The notes beneath the pieces were generated by a model. That model was not told where the DNA came from. It saw only the letters and a list, made by a program, of their open reading frames with translations, and did not search any database. A program made the position numbers and the translations under genes. Of a stretch of DNA of 64,000 nucleotides, positions 10,172-17,975 are shown in pieces. How positions within the stretch are numbered: position 1 is the first letter of the stretch; every line of letters begins with the position of its first letter. The DNA comes from Dinoroseobacter sp965279125 (GTDB lineage Bacteria; Pseudomonadota; Alphaproteobacteria; Rhodobacterales; Rhodobacteraceae). The stretch covers positions 1 to 64,000 of the forward strand of contig CBDIHL010000032.1 of the NCBI GenBank assembly GCA_965279125.1. Direction: 5' to 3'.

Positions 10172-12142
10172 ATGCGCCACGCGCTCTTCCTGCTCGCGGC
10201 GGTGCTGTTCGCGATTGCTGCCGCGCGCGACAGTCTGGACACCTGGGTGAGCGCGACCGACTTGCCCCCTCTGATCCCGGCGCAGAGCGTTGAAATGCTC
10301 GACCGGAAAGGTGTGCTCTTGCGCGCCTACACGGTCGAGGATGGGCGCTACCGCTTGGGTGCGACCCCCGCGCAGGTTGATCCGCTCTACCTGGCGCTGC
10401 TGAAGGCGCATGAAGATCAGCGGTTTGACAGCCATAGGGGGGTTGATCCTTATGCCGTGCTGCGCGCCATCCGACAGGCGATGTGGGAGGGCGAGGTTGT
10501 CTCCGGCGCATCGACATTGACGATGCAGGTTGCGCGACTGCTTGAAGACAGTGGCACAGGCGCGTGGCGGGGCAAGCTGCGCCAAGTGCGCGTGGCGCTG
10601 GCGTTGGAGCGGCACTTTACAAAGGACCAAATCCTGTCCCTCTACCTGACCCTTGCGCCCTTTGGCGGCAATCTAGAGGGGGTGCGTGCGGGATCGCTTG
10701 CGTGGCTCGGCAAGGAACCATCGCGCCTGACACCCGCCGAAGCCGCCTTGCTGGTCGCGCTGCCCCAAGCGCCGGAAGCCCGCCGCCCGGATCGGTATCC
10801 CGGCATGGCACGGGCTGCGCGAGATCGCGTCTTGATGCGTGGTATTGCCGCTGGTGTCCTGCCGCCCGAGGCCGCGCGCATCACCGATGCCTTGCCAACC
10901 GCGCGGCGCTCGTTTCCGCAGCTTGCCCGCCACGCCACCGACCGCACACGCCGCGAAAACCCCGATATGGCGCGCCACATGCTAACCCTCGACGCCGCAT
11001 TGCAAGCCCGGTTGGAACGCTTGGCTGCACAGACTGCGCGCAAACTCGGCCCACGGTTGTCCGCCGCGATTGTGGTGATGGAGGTCGAAACAGGTCTGAT
11101 CCGCGCCTCCGTCGGCTCGGCGGGCACGGACGAGGCGCGCCAAGGTTTCGTCGATATGACCCGTGCGGTGCGCTCGCCCGGATCGACGTTGAAACCGCTG
11201 GTCTATGGCCTTGCCTTCGATGCGGGCCTTGCCCATCCCGAGACCTTGATCGAGGATGCGCCCACCGCCTTTGGCAGCTACGCCCCCCAGAATTTCGACC
11301 GCCAGTTTCGCGGCACAATCTCAGTGCGTGGTGCGCTGCAAGCCTCGCTCAACATTCCCGTGGTCAAGCTGACCGACGCGCTGGGCCCCGCGCAATTGAT
11401 CGCCGGGCTGCGCCGCGCCGGGGTCTCGCCGCGTTTGCCCGGGGGGGCACCGGGGTTGGCCGTGGCCCTTGGTGGGGTCGGGGTGACGTTGGAAGAACTT
11501 GTGGGCCTCTACGCAGCCTTCGCCCGGGGCGGCCAGTCGCCCTCAGGGCGCGTCCTGTCGCCCGAAGCTGCGTGGCAGATTGGGGACATTCTGCGCGGGG
11601 TGCCGCCCCCCGCCAACGCACCACTTGGTCTCGCCTATAAGACCGGGACCAGCTACGGGCACCGCGATGCGTGGGCGATTGGCTATGACACCGATTACGT
11701 GGTCGGTGTCTGGCTGGGGCGGCCCGATGGCACACCTGTGCCGGGCGCGTTTGGGGCGGATGTCGCGGCCCCGATGTTGTTCGAGGCGTTCCAGGCCGTC
11801 GCCCCCAGTTTCGCCACGCCTCCGCCGCCGCCGCCCGCAACCTTGATTGCGCGCACCAGCGCTTTGCCCCAGCCGTTGCAGCGGTTCCGGGGCGACAAGA
11901 CGCAAGGGGTCGATATCGCCTTCCCGCCCGATGGCGCGGTGTTGGCGCGCAACGCCTCCGGTCTGGTCGTGAAGCTGCGCGGAGGGACACCGCCCTTTAC
12001 CTTGCTCGCCGATGGTGCCCCCGTTGCGACACGTTTGCAGCGGCGCGAGACCTATTTGCCCGCCCCGCCACAAGGGTTTTTGTCGCTGACCGTGGTGGAC
12101 GCTTTCGGGCAATCAGGGCGCGCGGATATCGAGGTCAGATGA
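10172..12142 (+). CDS. pbpC: Penicillin-binding protein 1C
   Basis: 656-residue bifunctional murein synthase. An N-terminal membrane anchor (about 3-18) is followed by a GT51 glycosyltransferase domain with catalytic Glu81 in 'HEDQRFDSHRGVD' and 'GASTLTMQVARLL', a transpeptidase domain with Ser338 in 'SPGSTLKP' and 'KTGTSYGHRDAW' at about 490, and a C-terminal BiPBP_C-type beta domain ending the protein. The ATG starts directly after the alpha-2-macroglobulin stop with no gap, so the two are almost certainly one operon and translationally coupled. Its TGA stop forms the first bases of a GAGTATTTAGGG repeat element. Very GC-rich and free of GTTAAC sites, unlike its neighbour. Confidence 0.95.
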   Translation: MRHALFLLAAVLFAIAAARDSLDTWVSATDLPPLIPAQSVEMLDRKGVLLRAYTVEDGRYRLGATPAQVDPLYLALLKAHEDQRFDSHRGVDPYAVLRAIRQAMWEGEVVSGASTLTMQVARLLEDSGTGAWRGKLRQVRVALALERHFTKDQILSLYLTLAPFGGNLEGVRAGSLAWLGKEPSRLTPAEAALLVALPQAPEARRPDRYPGMARAARDRVLMRGIAAGVLPPEAARITDALPTARRSFPQLARHATDRTRRENPDMARHMLTLDAALQARLERLAAQTARKLGPRLSAAIVVMEVETGLIRASVGSAGTDEARQGFVDMTRAVRSPGSTLKPLVYGLAFDAGLAHPETLIEDAPTAFGSYAPQNFDRQFRGTISVRGALQASLNIPVVKLTDALGPAQLIAGLRRAGVSPRLPGGAPGLAVALGGVGVTLEELVGLYAAFARGGQSPSGRVLSPEAAWQIGDILRGVPPPANAPLGLAYKTGTSYGHRDAWAIGYDTDYVVGVWLGRPDGTPVPGAFGADVAAPMLFEAFQAVAPSFATPPPPPPATLIARTSALPQPLQRFRGDKTQGVDIAFPPDGAVLARNASGLVVKLRGGTPPFTLLADGAPVATRLQRRETYLPAPPQGFLSLTVVDAFGQSGRADIEVR

Positions 12143-12163
12143 GTATTTAGGGCAAGAAAGAGC
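12140..12163 (+). repeat. GAGTATTTAGGG-type 3'-end element, copy 1
   Basis: TGAGTATTTAGGGCAAGAAA, whose first three bases are the pbpC stop codon. It fills the 20-base gap between the convergent pbpC and thiolase genes. Three similar copies occur at 34333, 36529 and 45050. There is no clear hairpin in this copy. Confidence 0.5.
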
Positions 12164-13338
12164 TAGATACGCTCAATCGCCAGGGCGATCCCTTGACCGC
12201 CCCCGATGCACATCGTGATCAGGGCGCGTTTGCCGCCGATACGCTCCAGCTCGTACAGGGCTTTCACGGTGATGATCGCGCCGGTCGCGCCCACCGGATG
12301 ACCCAGCGCAATTGCTCCGCCATTTGGGTTCACCTTCGCCGGATCCAGACCGAGGCCCTTGGTCACTGCCAAGGCTTGCGCGGCAAAAGCCTCGTTCGAT
12401 TCGATCACGTCGAAATCCTCCCCGCTCAGCCCGGTCTTCGCCAGAAGTGCTTCGACCGCTGGGACGGGACCGATCCCCATCACCTCGGGGCGCACGCCTG
12501 CATGGGCATAGCCGAGGATTCGCGCGCGCGGGGTCAGGCCAGCCGCTTCTGCCGCCGCTTCGGTTGCCAGAACAACCGCCGCCGCCCCATCGTTGATCCC
12601 GCTGGCATTGCCCGCCGTGACCGTCCCGTCCTTCTGGAAGACGGTGCGCAGGCCGCCGAGGGCGTCGAGAGTTGTTGCCTTGGGGTGCTCGTCCACAGCA
12701 AACGGCACCATATCGCGCTTCACCTTCACGTCGATGGGCGCGATCTGATCGGTGAAATAGCCCGCTTCAATCGCCGCGGCGGCCCGTGTTTGACTGTCGA
12801 GCGCGAAGGCATCCTGCATCTCGCGACTGATGCCATGCTCGGCCGCCACATTTTCCGCCGTCACGCCCATATGGCCGGTGCCGAAGGGGCAGTTCAAAGC
12901 GCCCAGCATCATATCCTGGGTCTTCACATCGCCCATCTTCTGGCCCCACCGCGCGGCGGGCATGATATAGGGTGCGCGGCTCATGCTTTCGGCACCGCCT
13001 GCCAGCGCGAAATCCGCATCGCCCAACATCAAACCCTGCACCGCCGACACAATCGCCTGCACGCCCGAGCCGCACAGTCGGTTCACGTTCATCGCGGGCA
13101 CCGTATCCGGCACCCCGGCCTGCATCGCGGCGACGCGGCTGAGATACATATCGCTTGGCTCGGTATTGATGACATGGCCGAAGACAACGGTGCCGACCTG
13201 CGAGGGGGCAACGCCTGCGCGCGCCAACGCGGCGGTCGAGACATGTGCCCCAAGCGCAATCGGCGGCGTGTTCGCAAGCGCGCCGCCAAAGGTGCCGATG
13301 GCGGTGCGCGCGCCGGATAGGATTACGATGCCGGTCAT
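12163..13338 (-). CDS. Acetyl-CoA C-acyltransferase (thiolase)
   Basis: 391 residues from the ATG at 13338, which has GGGAGA 8 bases upstream; the frame could extend to 13383 but without a ribosome site. Thiolase-family features: nucleophile Cys89 in 'NRLCGSGVQAI', catalytic His at about 347 in 'GGAIALGHPVGATGA', and second Cys at about 377 in 'CIGGGQG'. It catalyses Claisen condensation of two acetyl-CoA or the reverse thiolysis. Sequence style fits the PhaA/AtoB biosynthetic group, but a beta-oxidation or beta-ketoadipyl role cannot be excluded since no phaB, atoDA or fad genes adjoin it. The MarR gene lies immediately upstream in the same direction. Confidence 0.9.
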   Translation of the reverse strand: MTGIVILSGARTAIGTFGGALANTPPIALGAHVSTAALARAGVAPSQVGTVVFGHVINTEPSDMYLSRVAAMQAGVPDTVPAMNVNRLCGSGVQAIVSAVQGLMLGDADFALAGGAESMSRAPYIMPAARWGQKMGDVKTQDMMLGALNCPFGTGHMGVTAENVAAEHGISREMQDAFALDSQTRAAAAIEAGYFTDQIAPIDVKVKRDMVPFAVDEHPKATTLDALGGLRTVFQKDGTVTAGNASGINDGAAAVVLATEAAAEAAGLTPRARILGYAHAGVRPEVMGIGPVPAVEALLAKTGLSGEDFDVIESNEAFAAQALAVTKGLGLDPAKVNPNGGAIALGHPVGATGAIITVKALYELERIGGKRALITMCIGGGQGIALAIERI

Positions 13339-13408
13339 GTCTGTCTCCCTGAACTTTTCGGGATCAGATGTGCCAAGCCGCAAAGCGTTCGTCCAGCGCG
13401 CCGCTGCG

Positions 13409-13846
13409 TCAGCGCGTGGCCATCAGCCGGTCGAGCGCTTGCGTAAACGCCTCCGCCTGCGGTCCCAGTTCGGCGATCACCTCGGCTTGGAAGGCATCAG
13501 CAAGGTCAGCAATCTCGACCATCATGGCATGCCCCGCGTCGGTCAGGGCCAGCTCGATCAAGCGCCCATCGGCTTGAGAGGGGGTTTTGGTGACATAGCC
13601 AGCCGCCTCTAGACGGGCAGCCGCGCGCGAGACTTTGGACTTGTCCATATCCACCCGCGCATGGATTTCGCGGACGCTGACCGGCCCGTCAGATTGGCTC
13701 AGATTGGCCACAACGCGCCATTCCGACACCGAAATCCCGAACCGATCCTGATAGCGCGCGGAAAACGCACGGCTGGTGTGATCGGCGAGAACCTTCAACT
13801 GGTAAGGCAGAAAGCCCTGCAAATCGAATTTGGTGCGTTTGGTCAT
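13409..13846 (-). CDS. MarR-family transcriptional regulator
   Basis: 145 residues from the ATG at 13846 (GAGGA 5 bases upstream; an in-frame ATG at 13858 lies within that ribosome site). A winged helix-turn-helix of MarR type is seen at about 50-110, with 'ISVSEWRVVANL', recognition-helix region 'MDKSKVSRAAARLEAAGYV' and wing 'QADGRLIELALTDAG'. Such proteins are dimeric repressors often released by phenolic or acyl-CoA ligands. It lies 70 bases upstream of the thiolase on the same strand, making the thiolase a plausible target, but no operator palindrome was identified. Confidence 0.88.
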   Translation of the reverse strand: MTKRTKFDLQGFLPYQLKVLADHTSRAFSARYQDRFGISVSEWRVVANLSQSDGPVSVREIHARVDMDKSKVSRAAARLEAAGYVTKTPSQADGRLIELALTDAGHAMMVEIADLADAFQAEVIAELGPQAEAFTQALDRLMATR

Positions 13847-13913
13847 GCGCGTCCTCATCGGCGTCGTCGTGCCAGAGTATAAACAACAAATCGGGTGCGC
13901 GTAGGCCTAAACG

Positions 13914-13946
13914 AAAAAAGCAGCCCCCCGGTGTGAGGGACTGCTT
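13914..13946 (-). terminator. Rho-independent terminator after the xanthine/uracil permease
   Basis: Read on the minus strand, a stem built from AGCAG-TCCC and GGGG-GGCTGCT with loop TCACACC is followed at once by TTTTT. It sits 24 bases beyond the permease stop and blocks read-through toward the MarR gene. Confidence 0.85.
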
Positions 13947-13969
13947 CCAAGCGTAAATCTCAGCGGGAT

Positions 13970-15403
13970 TTAGCTTTTGGGCAAGCTGCCGTCGCCGTGT
14001 CCGGACATGCCGCCGGACACTTCTTCGGTCGCCTCGGCAGCCAGCTCTTCCGGCAGGATCAGGTTCAGCACGATGGCGATCAGCGCTGCGGGCAGCAGAC
14101 CGGACGTCATCAGAACGCGCACGGCGTCAGGCAGGTACTGAACCGCTTTGGGATCGAGTTGCAGGCCAAGACCGACCGACAGGGCAATCGCGAAGATCAC
14201 CATGTTGCGGCGGTTCCAGTTCACATCCGACAGCATGGAAATGCCAGCGGCCACGACCATGCCGAACATGACGATCACGCCGCCGCCAAGCACCTCGATC
14301 GGGATGGTGCGGATCACGGCACCAACCTTGGGGACCAGACCACAGACGATCAGGAACAGCGCGCCGATGGTGACGACATGGCGGCTCATGACGCCGGTCA
14401 TCGCGATCAGGCCAACGTTTTGGCTGAACGAGGTGTTTGGAAAGCCCCCAAAGATACCCGCAATCGCCGTGCCAACACCGTCGGCATAGGTAGCGCCCTC
14501 GATCTCTTTGTCGGTGGCTTCGCGACCCGCACCGCCTTTGGTGATGCCGGAGACATCGCCGACAGTCTCAACCGCCGAGACGAACGCCATCAGGCAGAAG
14601 CCGACGACCGCAGCGATGGAAAACTCGAACCCGTATTTGAACGGGACCGGGAAAGACACAACCGCCGCGCGGTTCCAGCTTTGCGCGATGCCGTCGACGG
14701 TGATCATCCCCATGCCGAGCGCATAGATATAGCCCACGATAATCCCGATCACGACGGCGGATACCGACAGCATCCCCTTGGCGTAGAACTTCAAGCCAAG
14801 CGTTACGGCAACCACGACCAAGGCGGCAGACCAGTTCAGCAAGCTGCCATATTCCGGGCTGTTGATCGCTGGCACACCGCCCGCTGCATATTGGATGCCG
14901 ACCTTGACCAGCGCGAGGCCAATCATCGTAACGACCAAGCCCGTGACCAGCGGGGGCAAGGCAAACCGGATCTTCCCGATGAACGTGCCGAGCACCGCGT
15001 GGAACAAGCCACCGATCAACACACCGCCGAACAGCGCAGGCAGCGCTTCGACGCCTTTGCCAGCCACCAGCGGGATCATGATCGGGATGAAGGCAAAGCT
15101 GGTGCCTTGCACGATGGGCAAGCGCGCGCCGACCGGGCCAAGGCCGATGGTCTGGAACAAGGTCGCGATTCCTGCAAACAGCATCGACATCTGGATCAGA
15201 TAAGTCATGTCCGGGAAGCCCTGCGCGCCTGCGTCAGAACCAAAGCCAAAGCCCGCAGCGCCTGCGATGATGATCGCAGGGGTGACGTTGGATACGAACA
15301 TGGCCAGCACGTGCTGGATGCCCAGCGGCACCGCTTTGTGCAAAGCCGGGGTATAGTTTGGGTCGCGCAGCTGGGCTGGCGTCCCGATGGATGCGTTAGA
15401 CAT
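13970..15403 (-). CDS. NCS2-family uracil/xanthine/uric acid permease
   Basis: 477 residues from the ATG at 15403, preceded by GGGAGGA with good spacing. About 12-14 hydrophobic helices and the NAT/NCS2 signature 'QNVGLIAMTG' near residue 322 identify a proton-coupled nucleobase importer in the inner membrane. The motif pattern and the 'ETVGD' segment of transmembrane helix 8 (about 269) are closer to xanthine/uric-acid carriers than to UraA, but the substrate is not settled by sequence. A LysR regulator gene lies upstream in the same direction, separated by a hairpin terminator, so the permease probably has its own promoter in the 180-base gap. No purine catabolism genes adjoin it. Confidence 0.88.
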   Translation of the reverse strand: MSNASIGTPAQLRDPNYTPALHKAVPLGIQHVLAMFVSNVTPAIIIAGAAGFGFGSDAGAQGFPDMTYLIQMSMLFAGIATLFQTIGLGPVGARLPIVQGTSFAFIPIMIPLVAGKGVEALPALFGGVLIGGLFHAVLGTFIGKIRFALPPLVTGLVVTMIGLALVKVGIQYAAGGVPAINSPEYGSLLNWSAALVVVAVTLGLKFYAKGMLSVSAVVIGIIVGYIYALGMGMITVDGIAQSWNRAAVVSFPVPFKYGFEFSIAAVVGFCLMAFVSAVETVGDVSGITKGGAGREATDKEIEGATYADGVGTAIAGIFGGFPNTSFSQNVGLIAMTGVMSRHVVTIGALFLIVCGLVPKVGAVIRTIPIEVLGGGVIVMFGMVVAAGISMLSDVNWNRRNMVIFAIALSVGLGLQLDPKAVQYLPDAVRVLMTSGLLPAALIAIVLNLILPEELAAEATEEVSGGMSGHGDGSLPKS

Positions 15404-15564
15404 AGTCGTTCCTCCCACTAAGGTCTGGTCTCACGGTTCAGGGCTTTGCCGATTTGCTCGGTTCTTGTGTCAGCGGCCGGTCACGCATCTTGTCTTCCGT
15501 CAGATACGCGCCCTCGATTTGGCCGGGGCCAAGTCAGGTCGCATCGCTTTCGGGTAAACCGTGC

Positions 15565-15597
15565 TAAAAAATTAGTCTTTCAAGGAATTCTTGAAGG
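15565..15597 (-). terminator. Probable terminator after the LysR gene
   Basis: On the minus strand CTTCAAG-AATTC-CTTGAA forms a short stem-loop, and a run of six T follows about 8 bases later (AATTTTTTA). It starts 4 bases after the LysR stop. The stem is short, so termination may be partial; the palindromic TTCAAGGAATTCTTGAA could instead be an operator for the permease promoter. Confidence 0.55.
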
Positions 15598-15600
15598 TGT

Positions 15601-16533
15601 TTAGCGCTTAGACTGATCGTAGGCTTCTAACGCGCGCAGGGCAGGTTTGATCTGCTCGGCCATGAACTCGATGAACAGCCGCGTTTTCGGGTCCTGATTG
15701 CGCTTATGCGGATAGAGCATCGCCAATTGCGCGTCCGGCGGCAGCGTCTCACGACAGACCACCTCCAGCGCGCCTTGCGCCAAGTGCTCCGCGACATCGA
15801 ACAAGGGCTTGTTGATCACCCCATGCCCGTCCAGCGCCCATTGCGTCAGCACATCCCCATCATCACAGGCCATCGGCCCGGCGACATCGAACAGTTGCGG
15901 CCCATCGCTGGTCATCAGGGTCCACCGAAACTCGGTCGAGCCGGGAAAGCGCAACAGCAGGCAATCATGCGGGGTGTTCAGCAAATCCGCGCCGGTGTTT
16001 GGGGTGCCGCGCTTGGCCAGATAGGCGGGTGCGGCGCAGATCACGCGCGGGCAGGTGGCGATGTTCTTGATGCGCAGGACTGAATCGGGCGGATTGCCGA
16101 GCACGAAGGACACATCGAGGCCCTCATGTGTCAGGTCAATCTTCCGATCCGAGAGGCGCAGGCGAATATGCACCTCCGGGTAGCGCTCCTGAAAGGCAAC
16201 GACCAGCGGTGCGATCAAGCGCCGCCCGACGCCCAAAGGGGCCGAGACAAACAGCGAGCCACGCGGGTTCAAGGTGATCTCATGCACCGCCGCTTCGGCC
16301 TCTTCCAGCGCGTCGAGGACCGAGACCGCTTTGGGGTAATAAATGCGCCCATGCTCCGTTGGCTGGATGGACCGGGTGGTGCGGGTGAACAGCCGAATGC
16401 CCAAGTGCTTTTCCAACTCGCCAATCCGGCTTGAGGCCACGGCAGGCGAGACCCGCATGTCGCGGGCGGCGGCGGACATGTTTTCCAGCTCGTAGACGCG
16501 GACGAACATGCGGATGTTGTTGATGTTGGTCAT
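15601..16533 (-). CDS. LysR-family transcriptional regulator
   Basis: 310 residues. The N-terminal LysR winged helix-turn-helix (about 1-62) contains 'ENMSAAARDMRVSPAVASSR' and 'LGIRLFTRTTRSIQPTEHG'; the rest is a LysR-substrate-binding (PBP2) domain. It resembles the subgroup often annotated as DsdC/AaeR-like in proteobacteria, but no ligand can be deduced. It is co-oriented with and upstream of the NCS2 permease, a context that suggests it senses a purine or pyrimidine; this is inference from position only. A TTAATT motif overlaps its start region. Confidence 0.88.
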   Translation of the reverse strand: MTNINNIRMFVRVYELENMSAAARDMRVSPAVASSRIGELEKHLGIRLFTRTTRSIQPTEHGRIYYPKAVSVLDALEEAEAAVHEITLNPRGSLFVSAPLGVGRRLIAPLVVAFQERYPEVHIRLRLSDRKIDLTHEGLDVSFVLGNPPDSVLRIKNIATCPRVICAAPAYLAKRGTPNTGADLLNTPHDCLLLRFPGSTEFRWTLMTSDGPQLFDVAGPMACDDGDVLTQWALDGHGVINKPLFDVAEHLAQGALEVVCRETLPPDAQLAMLYPHKRNQDPKTRLFIEFMAEQIKPALRALEAYDQSKR

Positions 16534-16615
16534 GGTTAATTATGCGGAATTTCTTGAAGGCCAGAGGCACCCTTAGGAATTACCAGAAAGTCGTGCAGAT
16601 GTGTAGCGCTGCAAT

Positions 16616-16691
16616 GGCGACCCCGGCAGGATTCGAACCTGCAACCTGCCCCTTAGGAGGGGGCTGCTCTATCCAGTTGAGCCACGGGGCC
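16616..16691 (-). tRNA. tRNA-Arg (anticodon CCT)
   Basis: Read on the minus strand: acceptor GGCCCCG pairs with CGGGGTC (one G-T), D arm GCTC-AACTGGATA-GAGC, anticodon arm GCCCC-CTCCTAA-GGGGC giving anticodon CCT (reads AGG), T arm with GGTTCGAATCC. The terminal CCA is encoded. Length is 76 bases. Regular cloverleaf; no integrated element adjoins its 3' end. Confidence 0.95.
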
Positions 16692-16808
16692 GTGCCCCCT
16701 TCATGCGCAAAACCCATCGCCTGTGCAAGTTCGGCGCAGCCCCTCACAAGGCTTGGACAAGCTTCGATGATCTCGGTTAACGTAACGCCAGATCATACCG
16801 GAGAGATC

Positions 16809-17837
16809 ATGACTGACGCTATCCCGCCGCGCCGCCCGTTAACCTTGCGCGATGTTTCCGAGGCCGCAGGCGTGTCCGAGATGACCGTCAGTCGCGTTCT
16901 GCGCAACCGAGGGGACGTCTCCACCGCCACGCGCGAGCGGGTTTTGGAGACCGCGCGCGAGATGGGCTATGTCCCCAACAAGATCGCGGGGGCATTGGCC
17001 TCTAGCCGCGTTAACCTTGTCGCCGTGGTGATCCCGTCGATTTCCAACATGGTTTTTCCCGATGTCATGGCCGGCATATCAAGTGCGCTGGAAGACACCG
17101 CATTGCAGCCCGTTGTCGGACTGACCAGCTATCAGCCTGAGAAGGAAGAGAAAGTTCTCTATGAAATGCTCTCGTGGCGTCCCTCTGGCGTGATCCTTGC
17201 GGGGCTTGAGCATACCGAAGCCGCGCGCGCGATGCTGGCGGTCTCCGGCATTCCGGTGATCGAGGTGATGGACACAGATGGCGAGCCTGTCGATTGTGCC
17301 GTGGGCATTTCCCATCGCGGGGCCGCGCAGATCATGGCCGATGCTATCGTCGATGCGGGCTACACCAAGATCGGCTTTGTCGGCACCGCATTGGGGATGG
17401 ATCACCGTGCGCGCAAGCGGTTTGAAGGCTTTGTCGCGCAACTTGGTAAACGCGGGCTGGAGCTGGCGGATCGCGAGTTCTACGAAGGTGGCTCGGGCAT
17501 GGCCAAGGGGCGTGAGCTGACCGAGACGATGCTGACGCGCAGTCCTGACCTCGACTTCATCTACTATTCGAACGATGTCGTTGGTGCCGGCGGGCTGCTC
17601 TATTGCGTCGAGAAGGGCTATGACATTCCCGGCAAGCTGGGTTTGGCAGGCTTCAACGGCGTCGATATCCTTGGCGGGCAACCCATGCGGCTTGCCACCA
17701 TCGACAGTTGTCGCGCGGAAATTGGCAAGCTGGCGGCGGGTCTGGTGCTTAGCCGAATGGACAGCACAAGCGCGCCTGAGATTGTGAAGCTGACGCCGAA
17801 GCTGGAGCGTGGCGATACGATGCGCGCGCCGACCTGA
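16809..17837 (+). CDS. LacI-family transcriptional regulator (GntR-type)
   Basis: 342 residues from the ATG at 16809 with GGAGAG 4-9 bases upstream; the longer open frame reading back across the tRNA is not used. The LacI helix-turn-helix 'TLRDVSEAAGVSEMTVSRVLRN' region occupies about 11-34, with hinge 'KIAGALASSRVNLVAVVIP', followed by a periplasmic-binding-like effector domain of the gluconate-repressor GntR type. It would repress sugar-acid uptake genes until ligand binds. No sugar gene is nearby, so its targets are elsewhere. The PLTL segment at residues 10-13 uses a rare TTA codon inside a GTTAACC site. Directly upstream at 16776 is another GTTAAC. Confidence 0.88.
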   Translation: MTDAIPPRRPLTLRDVSEAAGVSEMTVSRVLRNRGDVSTATRERVLETAREMGYVPNKIAGALASSRVNLVAVVIPSISNMVFPDVMAGISSALEDTALQPVVGLTSYQPEKEEKVLYEMLSWRPSGVILAGLEHTEAARAMLAVSGIPVIEVMDTDGEPVDCAVGISHRGAAQIMADAIVDAGYTKIGFVGTALGMDHRARKRFEGFVAQLGKRGLELADREFYEGGSGMAKGRELTETMLTRSPDLDFIYYSNDVVGAGGLLYCVEKGYDIPGKLGLAGFNGVDILGGQPMRLATIDSCRAEIGKLAAGLVLSRMDSTSAPEIVKLTPKLERGDTMRAPT

Positions 17838-17887
17838 CCGGGCAAATCAACCCAAGGTAGGCCCGAGCGGCCAAGACACCACAAGAT

Positions 17888-17945
17888 GGGTCAGCCCTTC
17901 TGACCTTATGTTTCGCATGCGAAACAATGGGTCAATAGGGCTGAC
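17888..17945. repeat. Inverted-repeat cluster between convergent lacI-type and typA genes
   Basis: Two imperfect hairpins, GGTCAG-CCCTT-CTGACC at about 17889-17905 and GGTCA...TGACC at about 17929-17944, each ending TGACCTTA, flank a perfect 16-base palindrome GTTTCGCATGCGAAAC (17910-17925). The hairpins probably end transcription from both sides; the palindrome has too small a loop for a good RNA hairpin and looks more like a protein site. Confidence 0.5.
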
Positions 17946-17975
17946 CTTAATATTATGATTTCATTAACCTTTTAG

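Noticed and set aside
10564..11640. 358-codon frame overlapping pbpC in another plus-strand frame
   Set aside because: Arg/Cys/Gly/Pro-rich product without motifs; pbpC motifs run through the same bases.
12193..13320. 375-codon frame on the plus strand opposite the thiolase
   Set aside because: Antisense shadow; the thiolase has all catalytic motifs in the opposite frame.
13997..15421. Long open frame (474 codons) on the plus strand opposite the NCS2 permease
   Set aside because: The product is a low-complexity Arg/His/Asp/Gln mix, typical of the antisense reading of a GC-rich gene; the permease on the other strand has clear helices and a family signature.
16616..16691. tRNA-Arg as an attachment site for an integrated element
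   Set aside because: No integrase gene and no repeat of the tRNA 3' end was seen in the window.
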